This document shows positions 24,280 through 33,027 of a stretch of 64,000 nucleotides of DNA, piece by piece. Below the pieces are notes generated by a model. The model saw only the letters and a list, made by a program, of their open reading frames with translations. It was not told the origin of the DNA and made no database searches. Origin of the DNA: an uncultured Clostridium sp. (GTDB lineage Bacteria; Bacillota; Clostridia; Oscillospirales; Acutalibacteraceae); the NCBI GenBank assembly GCA_902471875.1, contig CABRLN010000004.1:1-64000 (forward strand). Reading direction: 5' to 3'. The position numbers and the translations under genes were made by a program. Each line of letters opens with the position of its first letter. Position 1 is the first letter of the stretch.

Positions 24280-25779
24280 ATGGATAAATTTTGGAGTCAA
24301 TTCAAAAGCGGCACAGATATACGCGGAATAGCAAGTGAAGGTGTTGAGGGACAAGCTGTAAACCTTACAAATCAAGTTGTAACAGCCATTACGAAAGGTT
24401 TTGTAAAGTGGTTGTGTGACAAAACCGGTAAAAACGGTACAGCTTTAACTATTGCAGTTGGCAGAGACAGCCGTATTTCGGGTCCTCGTATAATAGAACA
24501 GGTTGAAAACGCACTTATGTCACACGGTGTACAGATGCTTAATTGTGGTTTGGCGTCAACTCCGTCAATGTTTATGACAACTGTTGACCTAAACTGTGAC
24601 GGTGCAGTACAAATTACAGCCAGCCACCATCCATTTAACCGCAACGGATTAAAGTTTTTTACCGTTGATGGAGGACTGGAGTCAGAGGATATTACAGTAC
24701 TGCTTGAAAATGCTCAGAACAAATGCTTTGCACCTGAGTGTAGCGGTGGTAAGACAACCGCTGTAGATTATATGTCACAGTATTGCGAACATTTAAAAGA
24801 TATGATTTGCAAGGAAGTAAACAGCGAGAATTATAACAAACCTCTTGAAGGCTTTAAAATTGTTGTTGATGCAGGCAACGGTGCAGGCGGATTTTATGCA
24901 AATAAGGTGCTTTTACCACTTGGTGCCGACACAACAGGAAGCCAGTTTTTAGAACCTGACGGAATGTTTCCTAACCATGTGCCAAACCCAGAGGACGCAA
25001 CGGCTATGAGCTTTATAAGCAAGGCTGTGCTTGACAACAATGCAGACTTGGGTGTAATTTTTGATACTGATGTTGACCGTGGAGGTGCTGTTGACAGCAC
25101 AGGAAACGAAATTAACCGTAACCGTCTTGTAGCAGTAGCGTCAGCTATTGCACTTGAAGGAGTTAAGGGAGGCACAGTTGTTACAGACTCGACAACCTCG
25201 GCAGGCTTAAAAATTTTTATTGAAAAGGATTTGCAGGGAAAGCACCATCGCTTTAAGAGAGGCTATAAAAATGTTATTAACGAGGCAATTCGTTTGAACA
25301 AAGAGGGAATTAATTGTCCGTTGGCTATCGAAACCTCGGGTCATGCTGCAATGAGAGAGAATTACTTTCTTGACGACGGTGCTTATTTGTGTACAAAAAT
25401 TATAATTAAAATGGCACAACTGCGAAAAGAAGGTAAGAATATTTCAAGCTTAACAGCAAACTTGAAAGAACCTGTTGAAAGCAGAGAGGTTCGCTTTAAA
25501 ATAACAGACAATGATTTTAAAGCTACCGGCAACAGAATTATAAGTGAGCTAGAGGAATATGCCAAAAAGCAGCAGGGCTGGATTATTGCAGATGACAGCC
25601 GAGAAGGAATTAGAGTTTCGTTTGGTAAAAACAACGGTGACGGATGGTTTTTGTTAAGATTAAGTGTTCATGACCCTATTATGCCTTTAAATATTGAAAG
25701 TGATACTCAGGGCGGTGTTGATATTATTCTTGATAAGCTTATGATATTCTTAAAAACCTGCAATGGTTTAGATGTATAA
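24280..25779 (+). CDS. Phosphomannomutase/phosphoglucomutase
   Basis: Interconverts 1- and 6-phosphates of mannose or glucose, feeding sugar nucleotides. About 499 residues in the four-domain alpha-D-phosphohexomutase fold: phosphoserine loop TASHHPFNRNG (the usual Asn is His), metal loop DTDVDRGG, sugar-binding ETSGH and a C-terminal phosphate-binding DDSREGIRVSF. ATG 24280 is chosen, with AAAGGA about 12 bases upstream; TTG 24268 would abut that site. Substrate preference cannot be told from sequence. Confidence 0.9.
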   Translation: MDKFWSQFKSGTDIRGIASEGVEGQAVNLTNQVVTAITKGFVKWLCDKTGKNGTALTIAVGRDSRISGPRIIEQVENALMSHGVQMLNCGLASTPSMFMTTVDLNCDGAVQITASHHPFNRNGLKFFTVDGGLESEDITVLLENAQNKCFAPECSGGKTTAVDYMSQYCEHLKDMICKEVNSENYNKPLEGFKIVVDAGNGAGGFYANKVLLPLGADTTGSQFLEPDGMFPNHVPNPEDATAMSFISKAVLDNNADLGVIFDTDVDRGGAVDSTGNEINRNRLVAVASAIALEGVKGGTVVTDSTTSAGLKIFIEKDLQGKHHRFKRGYKNVINEAIRLNKEGINCPLAIETSGHAAMRENYFLDDGAYLCTKIIIKMAQLRKEGKNISSLTANLKEPVESREVRFKITDNDFKATGNRIISELEEYAKKQQGWIIADDSREGIRVSFGKNNGDGWFLLRLSVHDPIMPLNIESDTQGGVDIILDKLMIFLKTCNGLDV

Positions 25780-25801
25780 ATCTGCAGTAAACTAAAAAAC
25801 A

Positions 25802-25850
25802 AAACCACACTAAGCTGTTTAAAACAATACAGCTTAGTGTGGTTTACTTT
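25802..25850. terminator. Bidirectional terminator
   Basis: Perfect 17-base arms (25802-25818 and 25829-25845) around a ten-base loop lie between two convergent genes. Confidence 0.85.
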
Positions 25851-26322
25851 ATTTGTTGTTTTGATATACCCGTTGTTCTTTTATAGATATTTCAATCAAT
25901 TTTAAAAATGATTTTCTGAAGCTTTCATCATCACTTTGTTTGCGCTTTGCAGGTCCTTTTAAATGATGCTTTGATGAACTGCTTCTTATCTTTTTTGTAA
26001 CATACCGTGAGTATAACAGTTGCGAAATATTATCGTCAGTATAAATTAAACCATTTTGGTTAAGACAACGGCACTTTCTGCTTAAAGCCATTGCAGCAAC
26101 ACCGTAATCCTGCGTAATAACAATATCACCGGGTTTGCACCTGTTAATAAGTTCAAAATCAACAGCATCAGCTCCTGCACCTACTGTTATAACCTTGCCG
26201 TAGTTACAGTTAAGTATATGATTTGTGTCACACATAACTGCCAAATTAATGCTGTACTGTTGGCAGATTAATTCTGTTTCTTTTACTACAGGACAGCCGT
26301 CAGCGTCTATAAATACAGTCAT
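25849..26322 (-). CDS. YaiI/YqxD family (DUF188, UPF0178) protein
   Basis: A 157-residue protein with the PIN-like family signatures DADGCPV at the start, ITQDYGVAAMAL in the middle and KHHLKGPAKR near the end. Predicted metal-binding, perhaps a nuclease; no function is established. AAAGGAG precedes ATG. It starts ten bases after the FkbM gene stop, so the two are one transcript. Confidence 0.9.
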   Translation of the reverse strand: MTVFIDADGCPVVKETELICQQYSINLAVMCDTNHILNCNYGKVITVGAGADAVDFELINRCKPGDIVITQDYGVAAMALSRKCRCLNQNGLIYTDDNISQLLYSRYVTKKIRSSSSKHHLKGPAKRKQSDDESFRKSFLKLIEISIKEQRVYQNNK

Positions 26323-26332
26323 ATTATCTCCT

Positions 26333-27382
26333 TTAAATACAATACAGGTTAGTGTCCCACAATGGTATATATGGGTGGTGTCTTAGATAAAATTTATATT
26401 CGGGATTAATGGCGTAGATAAGTAAAATAAGCTCAAATAAATCCTCAAAGGTGTGGTAAGCGGCAATGTTAAGTTTCGGCTTTTTTATGCTAAGAGTGTT
26501 TATACCGCCTGCCAAAGCCTGCTTTTCAGCACCCTCAACATCCATTTTTATATAAGTTACATTATAGTTTTTACACAGGGTATCTATAGTCGTTGTCTTT
26601 ACGGGTGTACCTGTGGTGCATATGGTTGAGTTTCTGCCGCCTTTATTCGAAAAATATAATATGGTGTTGTTTTTCCAAATGGTCTTTTGGTGTGCGGTTA
26701 TATTAGGCTTACCATTTATATATTCGCAAAGCTTTTTGTAGGTTTTGGGGTCCGGTTCAAGTGCAATTACATTGCCATATCCGCCTGTTTCATTAATAAG
26801 CTCGGCTATAGTGTCGCCACGGTATGCACCTAAATCAAGGTAGTTTTCAGCCGCAGTTAATTTAAGTATATTTTTAAATGCTTCTTTCTTATTGTCAGTA
26901 CAGTTCCATAAATATTTTAACCTTCCGGTGTAATAAAATTTTACAGCATTTTCAAAAACAGTCCTTGAACGCATATCGCTCAAAAGAGAATATGCCGTTT
27001 TTATCTTTTCTTTATTGCTTTGCAAAAATGCATAGTCAAATACATTTTTGCCAAAAACAGGAACATTAGGTATAACAACATTGTGCTTTTGCGAAATATT
27101 TTTTATGTTATTAATAACATCTTCAATTTGTGTGCCAAATGTAACGGCAATAACAATGTCTTTATATTTTCCTTCAAAATAACTCAACTTTTGTACAGTA
27201 AATCCTTTGTAGCTTTGTCCTCTTACAAAATCATCGCTTGCCATTACACCACTGCATTTTATTCCATAGCATTCAAACAGCTTAAGTACTTTGTCTGCAC
27301 CGTTCCCCATGCCGTACAATATAATAGGTTTGTTTGTGTTTTGCAGAAACTGCCATATGTTTTCTTCATTAAAATAACTCAT
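26333..27382 (-). CDS. FkbM-family methyltransferase with N-terminal Rossmann domain
   Basis: A 349-residue protein. Residues 15-110 form a nucleotide-binding-like domain (ILYGMGNGADKVLKLFECYGI), and residues 180-330 the FkbM SAM-dependent methyltransferase with LDLGAYRGDT as the SAM loop, EPDPKTY and IKMDVEGAE. Such two-domain proteins usually modify sugars or small molecules, often in surface glycans; the acceptor here is unknown. No glycan cluster surrounds it. Confidence 0.85.
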   Translation of the reverse strand: MSYFNEENIWQFLQNTNKPIILYGMGNGADKVLKLFECYGIKCSGVMASDDFVRGQSYKGFTVQKLSYFEGKYKDIVIAVTFGTQIEDVINNIKNISQKHNVVIPNVPVFGKNVFDYAFLQSNKEKIKTAYSLLSDMRSRTVFENAVKFYYTGRLKYLWNCTDNKKEAFKNILKLTAAENYLDLGAYRGDTIAELINETGGYGNVIALEPDPKTYKKLCEYINGKPNITAHQKTIWKNNTILYFSNKGGRNSTICTTGTPVKTTTIDTLCKNYNVTYIKMDVEGAEKQALAGGINTLSIKKPKLNIAAYHTFEDLFELILLIYAINPEYKFYLRHHPYIPLWDTNLYCI

Positions 27383-27618
27383 TATATCACCATATTAATG
27401 ATACTATATATTTTTTTAACCGTCAATTATAGAACATGAATGTATAATGTTGCGAAATTTTTACTTGTTTTTTATCAAAATTTGTATTAATTATTAATTT
27501 ATTGTAGTTATAACTGTTTTTAGTTCTAATTTTGAAATTTATACTTGATATTTTTGTTTTTTTAATGTATGATTTATTTTGTAAAGTTAATATTGTTTAA
27601 TTTGGAGGATTGTTAATA

Positions 27619-28200
27619 ATGAAGAAAACAGCGATTTTAATTGCTATGATGCTTGTAGTAATTTCTGTTTCTTTTGGTACTACAGGTTGTAATAACGGAA
27701 ATGGTTCAGAAGCAACAGAGCCTTCAGCTACTCCAATAGCTACAGTTGCACCTACTGTAGCTCCTACACAGGCACCTACATCGCCGACAAGTGCAACAGA
27801 TTCAACAGGTCCTACACAGGCTCCTACACAGGCCGCTACATTTAAGGCAAATATAGCTACAAGTGCTATATCATCTACATTGCCTTCTGAAACAGCTACA
27901 GATGAAAATGGTGAGCCAATTACAGAACCGGCAGATGCTGAAAAACCAACAGCTTCACCTAATTCATCAGGCAGTTTAGGAGAGCCTGATGCTAACGGAA
28001 ATTATGTACTGACAGGTACTGTTACAGGACACGGTGGTTCAACTGTGGTAATAATGCTGGGTGACGGTAATGAGTACGAGTTTGATTACAGCAGCACTGG
28101 TCTTACATATGACGATATTGCAGACGGTTCAACAATTACGGTAATATCTGACGGTGACCCAAGCGGTGCCGGTGTACCTAATGCAGTTTCGATTTCTTAA
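27619..28200 (+). CDS. Pro/Thr/Ala-rich lipoprotein
   Basis: A 193-residue lipoprotein: signal MKKTAILIAMML, lipobox TTGC (Cys24), then about 100 residues of low-complexity Thr/Pro/Ala sequence with repeated PTQAPT units that should span the wall, and a C-terminal beta domain of about 65 residues (from NYVLTGTVTGHGG to the end). I do not recognise the end domain. ATG 27619 has TTGGAGG at 27602-27608; a TTG nine bases earlier is not needed. Confidence 0.82.
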   Translation: MKKTAILIAMMLVVISVSFGTTGCNNGNGSEATEPSATPIATVAPTVAPTQAPTSPTSATDSTGPTQAPTQAATFKANIATSAISSTLPSETATDENGEPITEPADAEKPTASPNSSGSLGEPDANGNYVLTGTVTGHGGSTVVIMLGDGNEYEFDYSSTGLTYDDIADGSTITVISDGDPSGAGVPNAVSIS

Positions 28201-28215
28201 TTTAATTTATTAGTA

Positions 28216-28259
28216 AAAAAATGCACTCTATGCTAAGGCATAGGGTGCATTTTTATTTT
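28216..28259. terminator. Terminator after the lipoprotein gene
   Basis: A-rich arm from 28216 pairs through ATGCACTCTATGC with GCATAGGGTGCAT (two G:U pairs) and is followed by TTTTTATTTT. It lies between convergent genes and may act on both. Confidence 0.8.
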
Positions 28260-28260
28260 G

Positions 28261-28445
28261 TTAACTCATTAAATATTATTTAGGCAAAAAGTATCTTAAT
28301 GGGTGGAAATGACCCTAACCACATCATAATCCTTGATAGGTTATTACCTACCTGCGTTATTGTCATTGCTTTGAACAAATTTTGTCGGACAATCTATTCA
28401 ATGGTTCAAAAGGTATTTAGTATAAATAGCTAATAAATCAGTTAA
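28261..28445 (+). repeat. Dispersed intergenic repeat, copy B
   Basis: Shares ordered blocks with copies A and C: CTGCGTTATTGTCATTG (28352-28368), AATCTATT (28391-28398), GGTTCAAA (28403-28410) and GGTATTTAG (28412-28420). Its ends also form imperfect inverted repeats: TTAACTCATTAAATATTATT at the left against TTAACTGATTTATTAGCTAT from the right. It fills the gap between a terminator and the asparaginase stop codon. Confidence 0.6.
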
Positions 28446-28449
28446 GCAT

Positions 28450-29454
28450 TTACTGACATTCAAAGTAAATATTTGTTCTCATTACTTCCTCAGGAGGCGT
28501 TTGGCTTTGATTATATGCCAAAAGTGCTTTAATATAAGCACTTTCTTGTGAAATATTGTACAGCTTATTAATATTAAGCCTATCAATTTCACAGCTTGTG
28601 GCATATTCGTCTTTTTTGTTTTTATATGAGGCAAGATAAACAGGTTTGCCACATTGATTACAGTGCTTTATAAAATTAAGAATATTAGTGTCTGTTCCTG
28701 CTGTGCATGCTGTCGCTGAATGATACATATAAACTACAACGGCTTTAATGGTTTCAAGACTGTAACCGCTAAAGCATTGGTTAGGGTAGGTTTTTATAAG
28801 AAGAATGTTGTCTTTTATAAAAGGTGCTTTGGTAAAAAGTTTTTCTTTTTTCTGTTTAATATACAAAAGCAATTCTTCATTTATATCTGTAATAGTATTG
28901 TTTTGTACCTGCGCAGCTACTCCGTTGCCAAATGGGGTAAATTGGTCGGTAATAGGGTCTGCTTCAACTATTCTTGTAGCTAAATATATTTGTGTGTTAT
29001 TTGGCTTTCCATATGCTGTAAATACTCCGGATGATATTTTGCTTTTAATAAACTCAACACAGGCTGAAAAGTTGCTTAATCCGTTTGAGTTAGGGTTAGA
29101 AAGAGGGTGGTCAGCTGCTGTAAGAATTATAGGCAGATTTAAATTGTTTAACAGCATACCCACCAAAGCAGAGGTATAAGAAAGTGTGTCAGAACCATGA
29201 GTAATAATAACACCGTCATAGTTTTCAAAATTACAACTGTACAGGTATTTTATAAGAGTATTGTAAGTATTTGCCGTATAATTTTCGCTTAATATTGTAA
29301 AAGGCTGTATTGTAGTGAATTCAATACTATTTTCGGGGTATGCTTGGTTATAAAGGTTTAAAATGTCATATGCCGTGCTGCTGTCAGCGTTTATAACATT
29401 GTCTTCAATTTTACAGGCTATAGTTCCGCCTGTAAGAATAAGTAAAATTTTCAT
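28450..29454 (-). CDS. L-asparaginase, type I-like
   Basis: Splits asparagine to aspartate and ammonia. The 334-residue protein has no signal peptide. It has both catalytic threonine motifs: TGGTIA at the N-terminus and THGSDTLSYT near residue 87. The start is placed at ATG 29454, giving MKILLILTGGTIA and a spaced AGAGAG site; ATG 29460 directly abuts that purine run. The second half is less conserved than usual for the family. It stands alone. Confidence 0.88.
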   Translation of the reverse strand: MKILLILTGGTIACKIEDNVINADSSTAYDILNLYNQAYPENSIEFTTIQPFTILSENYTANTYNTLIKYLYSCNFENYDGVIITHGSDTLSYTSALVGMLLNNLNLPIILTAADHPLSNPNSNGLSNFSACVEFIKSKISSGVFTAYGKPNNTQIYLATRIVEADPITDQFTPFGNGVAAQVQNNTITDINEELLLYIKQKKEKLFTKAPFIKDNILLIKTYPNQCFSGYSLETIKAVVVYMYHSATACTAGTDTNILNFIKHCNQCGKPVYLASYKNKKDEYATSCEIDRLNINKLYNISQESAYIKALLAYNQSQTPPEEVMRTNIYFECQ

Positions 29455-29654
29455 AAGCATTCTCTCTCTTTGATATATTTAAAATTATTATAGCATAACA
29501 TATGTGATAAATACAAAAAATAATAAGGTATCTTGAAAGAATAAAATTCAAATATAATTACGGTTGTTTTTTACTGATATAGATGCCCCACATATGCAGC
29601 AATGGTTATTATTAGATAGGTGCTATCTGAAAAATTGTGATGATATATTTAGTG

Positions 29655-29682
29655 TTGACATTTGTATAAAATGAGTTATAAT
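29655..29682 (+). promoter_or_regulatory. Promoter of copA-csoR
   Basis: Perfect TTGACA (29655-29660) and TATAAT (29677-29682) with a 16-base spacer. Confidence 0.8.
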
Positions 29683-29693
29683 TAAATTGCACC

Positions 29694-29712
29694 ACCACCC
29701 GGTAGGGGTGGT
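29694..29712 (+). promoter_or_regulatory. Likely CsoR operator
   Basis: ACCACCC (29694-29700) and GGGTGGT (29706-29712) form an inverted repeat around GGTAG, a rare GC-rich island just after the expected transcript start. CsoR sites are GC-rich dyads of this type, and csoR is the last gene of the operon. The predicted effect is repression relieved by Cu(I). Confidence 0.7.
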
Positions 29713-29733
29713 AAAGAAAAGGATGTGATAAAT

Positions 29734-32292
29734 ATGTCTAAGAAGATTTTTACTGTTACCGGTATGACCTGTGCAAGCTGTAGTGCAAGAGTAGAAAAGG
29801 CAGTGTCTAAGCTTGCCGGTGTAAACCAAGCGGCTGTAAATTTACTTACAAACAGTATGGAGGTTAATTATGACGAAACACAGCTTACCTCTGAAAATAT
29901 TATTAAGGCAGTAGAAGACGCAGGCTATGGTGCAAGTGTTAAGAACAGTAAAAAAACAAATGCCAAAAGTAATGCAACAGGTGTTGAAGATGAAGTAAAA
30001 AGTACCAAGCTAAGGCTAATTTGGTCTGTTGTGTTTTTAATACCGCTGTTTTATATTTCAATGGGGCATATGATGGGTTTGCCATTGCCTGAATTTATGC
30101 ATGGTACACAAAATGCAATTACGTTTGCTTTTACTCAGTTTTTGTTTACCGTACCTATTGTATTTATAAATTTTCATTATTTTAAAAATGGTTTTAAGAA
30201 TATAGTCAAGCTAAGTCCTAATATGGATTCACTAATAGCTTTGGGGTCAACGGCGGCAGTAGTATATGGTATTGTTGCAATTTACCGTATTGGCTGGGGC
30301 TTGGGTCATAACGATATGGAACTTGTACACCAATATTCGATGGATTTATATTTTGAATCGGCAGGCACAATTTTAACTCTTATAACCTTGGGTAAATTTC
30401 TTGAAAGCAAAGCAAAAAGAAAAACAACCGACGCTATTACAAAGCTTATTAATTTACGACCTCAAAGGGCTGTAGTTATTCGAGACGGCAAAGCTATTGA
30501 GGTTTCTGTTGATGAGGTAACTGAAAATGATATTGTAGCTGTTAAACAGGGCAGTACAATGCCAGTTGACGGTGTAATTGTAAACGGTAGCTGCATTGTT
30601 GATGAATCTATAATTACAGGCGAAAGTATGCCTGTTGAAAAAACTGTGGGTGATAATGTAATAGGTGCTACAATTAACAAAAGTGGTTATGTAGAGGTTA
30701 AAGCCACAAAGATTGGCGAAAACAGTACCTTAAGTCAAATTATTAAATTGGTTGAGGAGGCTTCGGCTACCAAAGCACCTGTTGCAAAGCTGGCAGATAA
30801 AATAAGCGGTGTATTTGTTCCAATAGTAATTGCAATTGCAGTTGTTTCGTCTGTGTTTTGGCTGTTGCTTGGTTATGGTGCAGAGTTTAGCTTATCAACA
30901 GGCATTGCGGTGCTGGTTATTTCTTGCCCTTGTGCATTAGGCTTGGCTACACCAACAGCTATTATGACGGGTACGGGCCGAGGAGCTCAAATGGGTGTTC
31001 TTATAAAATCTGCTGAGGCATTGCAAACTGCAGGGCATATAAACACCGTAGTGCTTGACAAAACAGGAACAATTACAATGGGTAAGCCTTATGTTACAGA
31101 TGTTATTACATTTGATGTAACCGAAAAATATCTGATAGATGTTGCAACCTCTGTTGAACAGTTTTCAGAGCATCCTCTTGCATATTCTGTAACAGAATAT
31201 GGTAAAAAATGTAATTACACTAAAATAAATGTTACAAATTTTGAAAGCTACGGCGGTATGGGTGTTTCTGCCTCTGTTAATAATTCTGTGATATATGCAG
31301 GCAATATTAAGCTGATGAACAAAAATAATATTGATGTAAGTAAGTGCCAAAGTACAATAAGTCAGCTTTCGGCACAGGGTAAAACACCATTGTTTTTTGC
31401 CGAAAATAACAGTATAATTGGTATTATAGCAGTTGCCGATATTGTAAAAGACAGCAGTAAGCATGCAGTTAAAGAGCTTAAAAATATGAATATTGATGTT
31501 GTTATGCTTACAGGCGATAACAAATCAACTGCTAATGCCATTGGCAGAAGCTGTGGAATAGATAATGTAGTGGCAGAGGTGTTGCCGCAGGACAAAGAAG
31601 AAAAGGTAAGAGAGCTTCAGCAGAAAAAACGTATGGTTGCAATGGTAGGTGATGGAATTAACGATGCCCCCGCTCTTGCAAAAGCCGATGTAGGTGTTGC
31701 AATAGGTGCAGGCACAGACATTGCAATAGATTCAGCCGATGTTGTTTTGGTAAAAAGCAGTCTTATAGATGTTGTTAAACTAATTCAATTAAGCAGAGCT
31801 ACTATGCGTAATATAAAAGAAAATTTGTTTTGGGCATTAATTTACAATGCAATAGGCATACCTTTGGCGGCGGGCGTATTCTTTAGCTTGTTAGGTTGGA
31901 GGCTTAACCCTATGTACGGTGCTGCAGCAATGTGCTTTAGCTCGGTTTGTGTTGTACTAAATGCATTACGACTGCGTACCTTTAAACCAAGGTTTAAGTA
32001 TGCCGAAAGTAACAGCAATAGTAATAATGATTTATTAAAAATAAATAAAAGCAATATTAACAAAGAGGATAACAGAAAGGACGAAGAAACTATGACTAAA
32101 AAAGTAATTATTGAAGGTATGATGTGTAACCATTGTTTGGGAAGAGTTCAGCAGGTGCTGAATGAAATTGACGGTGTTACAGCAACAGTAAGTCTTGAAG
32201 AAAAATGTGCCACAGTTACAGGCAATGTAAGTGACGAAACAATTAAGTCTGTCATATCAAACGCAGGCTATACTGTGGTGGAGATTAAGTAA
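29734..32292 (+). CDS. copA: Copper-exporting P1B-type ATPase with C-terminal CopZ-like domain
   Basis: Pumps Cu(I) out of the cytoplasm. The 852-residue protein has an N-terminal metal-binding domain (GMTCASC, C13/C16), the membrane and actuator domains (TGES 295-298), the transport motif CPC at 398-400, phosphorylated D442 in DKTG, and GDGINDAP. After the last membrane helices a Ser/Asn-rich linker leads to a second metal-binding domain at about 787-852 with GMMCNHC (C798/C801). A C-terminal domain is unusual because CopA normally carries extra copies at the N-terminus. ATG 29734 is used, with AAAAGGA ten bases upstream. Confidence 0.96.
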   Translation: MSKKIFTVTGMTCASCSARVEKAVSKLAGVNQAAVNLLTNSMEVNYDETQLTSENIIKAVEDAGYGASVKNSKKTNAKSNATGVEDEVKSTKLRLIWSVVFLIPLFYISMGHMMGLPLPEFMHGTQNAITFAFTQFLFTVPIVFINFHYFKNGFKNIVKLSPNMDSLIALGSTAAVVYGIVAIYRIGWGLGHNDMELVHQYSMDLYFESAGTILTLITLGKFLESKAKRKTTDAITKLINLRPQRAVVIRDGKAIEVSVDEVTENDIVAVKQGSTMPVDGVIVNGSCIVDESIITGESMPVEKTVGDNVIGATINKSGYVEVKATKIGENSTLSQIIKLVEEASATKAPVAKLADKISGVFVPIVIAIAVVSSVFWLLLGYGAEFSLSTGIAVLVISCPCALGLATPTAIMTGTGRGAQMGVLIKSAEALQTAGHINTVVLDKTGTITMGKPYVTDVITFDVTEKYLIDVATSVEQFSEHPLAYSVTEYGKKCNYTKINVTNFESYGGMGVSASVNNSVIYAGNIKLMNKNNIDVSKCQSTISQLSAQGKTPLFFAENNSIIGIIAVADIVKDSSKHAVKELKNMNIDVVMLTGDNKSTANAIGRSCGIDNVVAEVLPQDKEEKVRELQQKKRMVAMVGDGINDAPALAKADVGVAIGAGTDIAIDSADVVLVKSSLIDVVKLIQLSRATMRNIKENLFWALIYNAIGIPLAAGVFFSLLGWRLNPMYGAAAMCFSSVCVVLNALRLRTFKPRFKYAESNSNSNNDLLKINKSNINKEDNRKDEETMTKKVIIEGMMCNHCLGRVQQVLNEIDGVTATVSLEEKCATVTGNVSDETIKSVISNAGYTVVEIK
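32092..32292 (+). other. Possible internal start for a separate CopZ-like copper chaperone
   Basis: Inside copA an in-frame ATG (32092) is preceded by AAAGGA at 32076-32081 with a ten-base spacer, the same spacing as at the copA start. The 66 residues from here form one complete heavy-metal-associated domain with CNHC, the size of free CopZ chaperones. It could be made as an independent protein as well as the C-terminal domain of CopA. Confidence 0.45.
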
Positions 32293-32564
32293 TGCAATGC
32301 GATTGTAATAAGGTTTCTAACCTGTTGAAAACAGCAAGAGGTCAAATTGACGGTATTTTAAATATGATAGAAAACGACCGTTACTGCGTTGACGTTATGA
32401 CGCAAATAATGTCAACACAGGCAATACTAAAAAAGGTTAATTCAATTATTTTAAAGGGTCATATGGAGCATTGTGTAAATTCTGCATTTGAAAGTGGTAA
32501 CCAACAGGAAAAAGACGAAAAAATAGAAGAAATTGTAAAGCTGCTGGACAAAATTAATAAATAA
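32292..32564 (+). CDS. csoR: Copper-sensing repressor CsoR
   Basis: A 90-residue all-helical repressor that leaves DNA when it binds Cu(I). The expected ligands Cys-His-Cys are present as C32 (DRYCVDV) and H57/C61 (LKGHMEHC). The conserved RGQIDGILNMIE helix is clear. Its ATG overlaps the copA stop by one base, with GGTGGAG upstream, so it is translated together with copA and should control the operator at 29694-29712. Confidence 0.94.
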   Translation: MQCDCNKVSNLLKTARGQIDGILNMIENDRYCVDVMTQIMSTQAILKKVNSIILKGHMEHCVNSAFESGNQQEKDEKIEEIVKLLDKINK

Positions 32565-32648
32565 TACAAAAAAATTATTTTTTAATTGTATTTTATTGGC
32601 GGTTAAGTACTATAAAAATTGTATATTTTAAAAAATTTTTTAAAAGTA

Positions 32649-32677
32649 TTGCAATTTGTAATAGCCTGTGGTAAAAT
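32649..32677 (+). promoter_or_regulatory. Promoter of rpmE
   Basis: TTGCAA (32649-32654) and TAAAAT (32672-32677) with a 17-base spacer. Confidence 0.65.
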
Positions 32678-32719
32678 TCTAATGTTACTACGGATAATAT
32701 CGAAAGAGGTGAAACGGTA

Positions 32720-32926
32720 ATGAAAGAGGGTTTACATCCTAACTACAAGCAAACAACAATTACTTGTGCTTGCGGCAATGTAATTGAAACAGGTTCAACA
32801 AAGGAAAACATTCGTGTTGAAATTTGCTCAAAGTGTCATCCTTTCTTCACTGGCAAGCAAAAGCTTGTTGATACAGGCGGACGCGTTGACAGATTTAACA
32901 AGCGTTTTGGTATGGCAAACAAATAA
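32720..32926 (+). CDS. rpmE: Ribosomal protein L31, zinc-binding form
   Basis: A 68-residue protein of the large ribosomal subunit. The four cysteines of the zinc form are kept (CACGN and CSKCHPF). The FFTGKQKLVDTGGRVDRF signature is typical. GAGGTGA precedes the start, and its own promoter and terminator flank it. Confidence 0.97.
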   Translation: MKEGLHPNYKQTTITCACGNVIETGSTKENIRVEICSKCHPFFTGKQKLVDTGGRVDRFNKRFGMANK

Positions 32927-32942
32927 TTATAGTTTTGTTTAT

Positions 32943-32980
32943 TAAGCGACACAGCAATGTTTGTGTCGCTTACTTTGTTT
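32943..32980 (+). terminator. Terminator of rpmE
   Basis: Perfect eleven-base arms (32943-32953 and 32962-32972) followed by CTTTGTTTG. Confidence 0.75.
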
Positions 32981-33027
32981 GTAGAGCTTTTTATTGGCTA
33001 TTGGTATAAGGAGGGCGGACATTATAT

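Noticed and set aside
26333..27382. FkbM gene as part of a surface-glycan cluster
   Set aside because: No glycosyltransferase, flippase or polymerase is adjacent; only a DUF188 gene shares its transcript.
27020..27439. 139-codon plus-strand frame opposite the FkbM gene
   Set aside because: Overlaps a clear methyltransferase on the other strand and shows no domain or ribosome site.
29560..29650. Degenerate repeat copy or small RNA upstream of the copA promoter
   Set aside because: AGATAGGTGCTATCT forms a small hairpin, but similarity to the repeat family is too weak to call.
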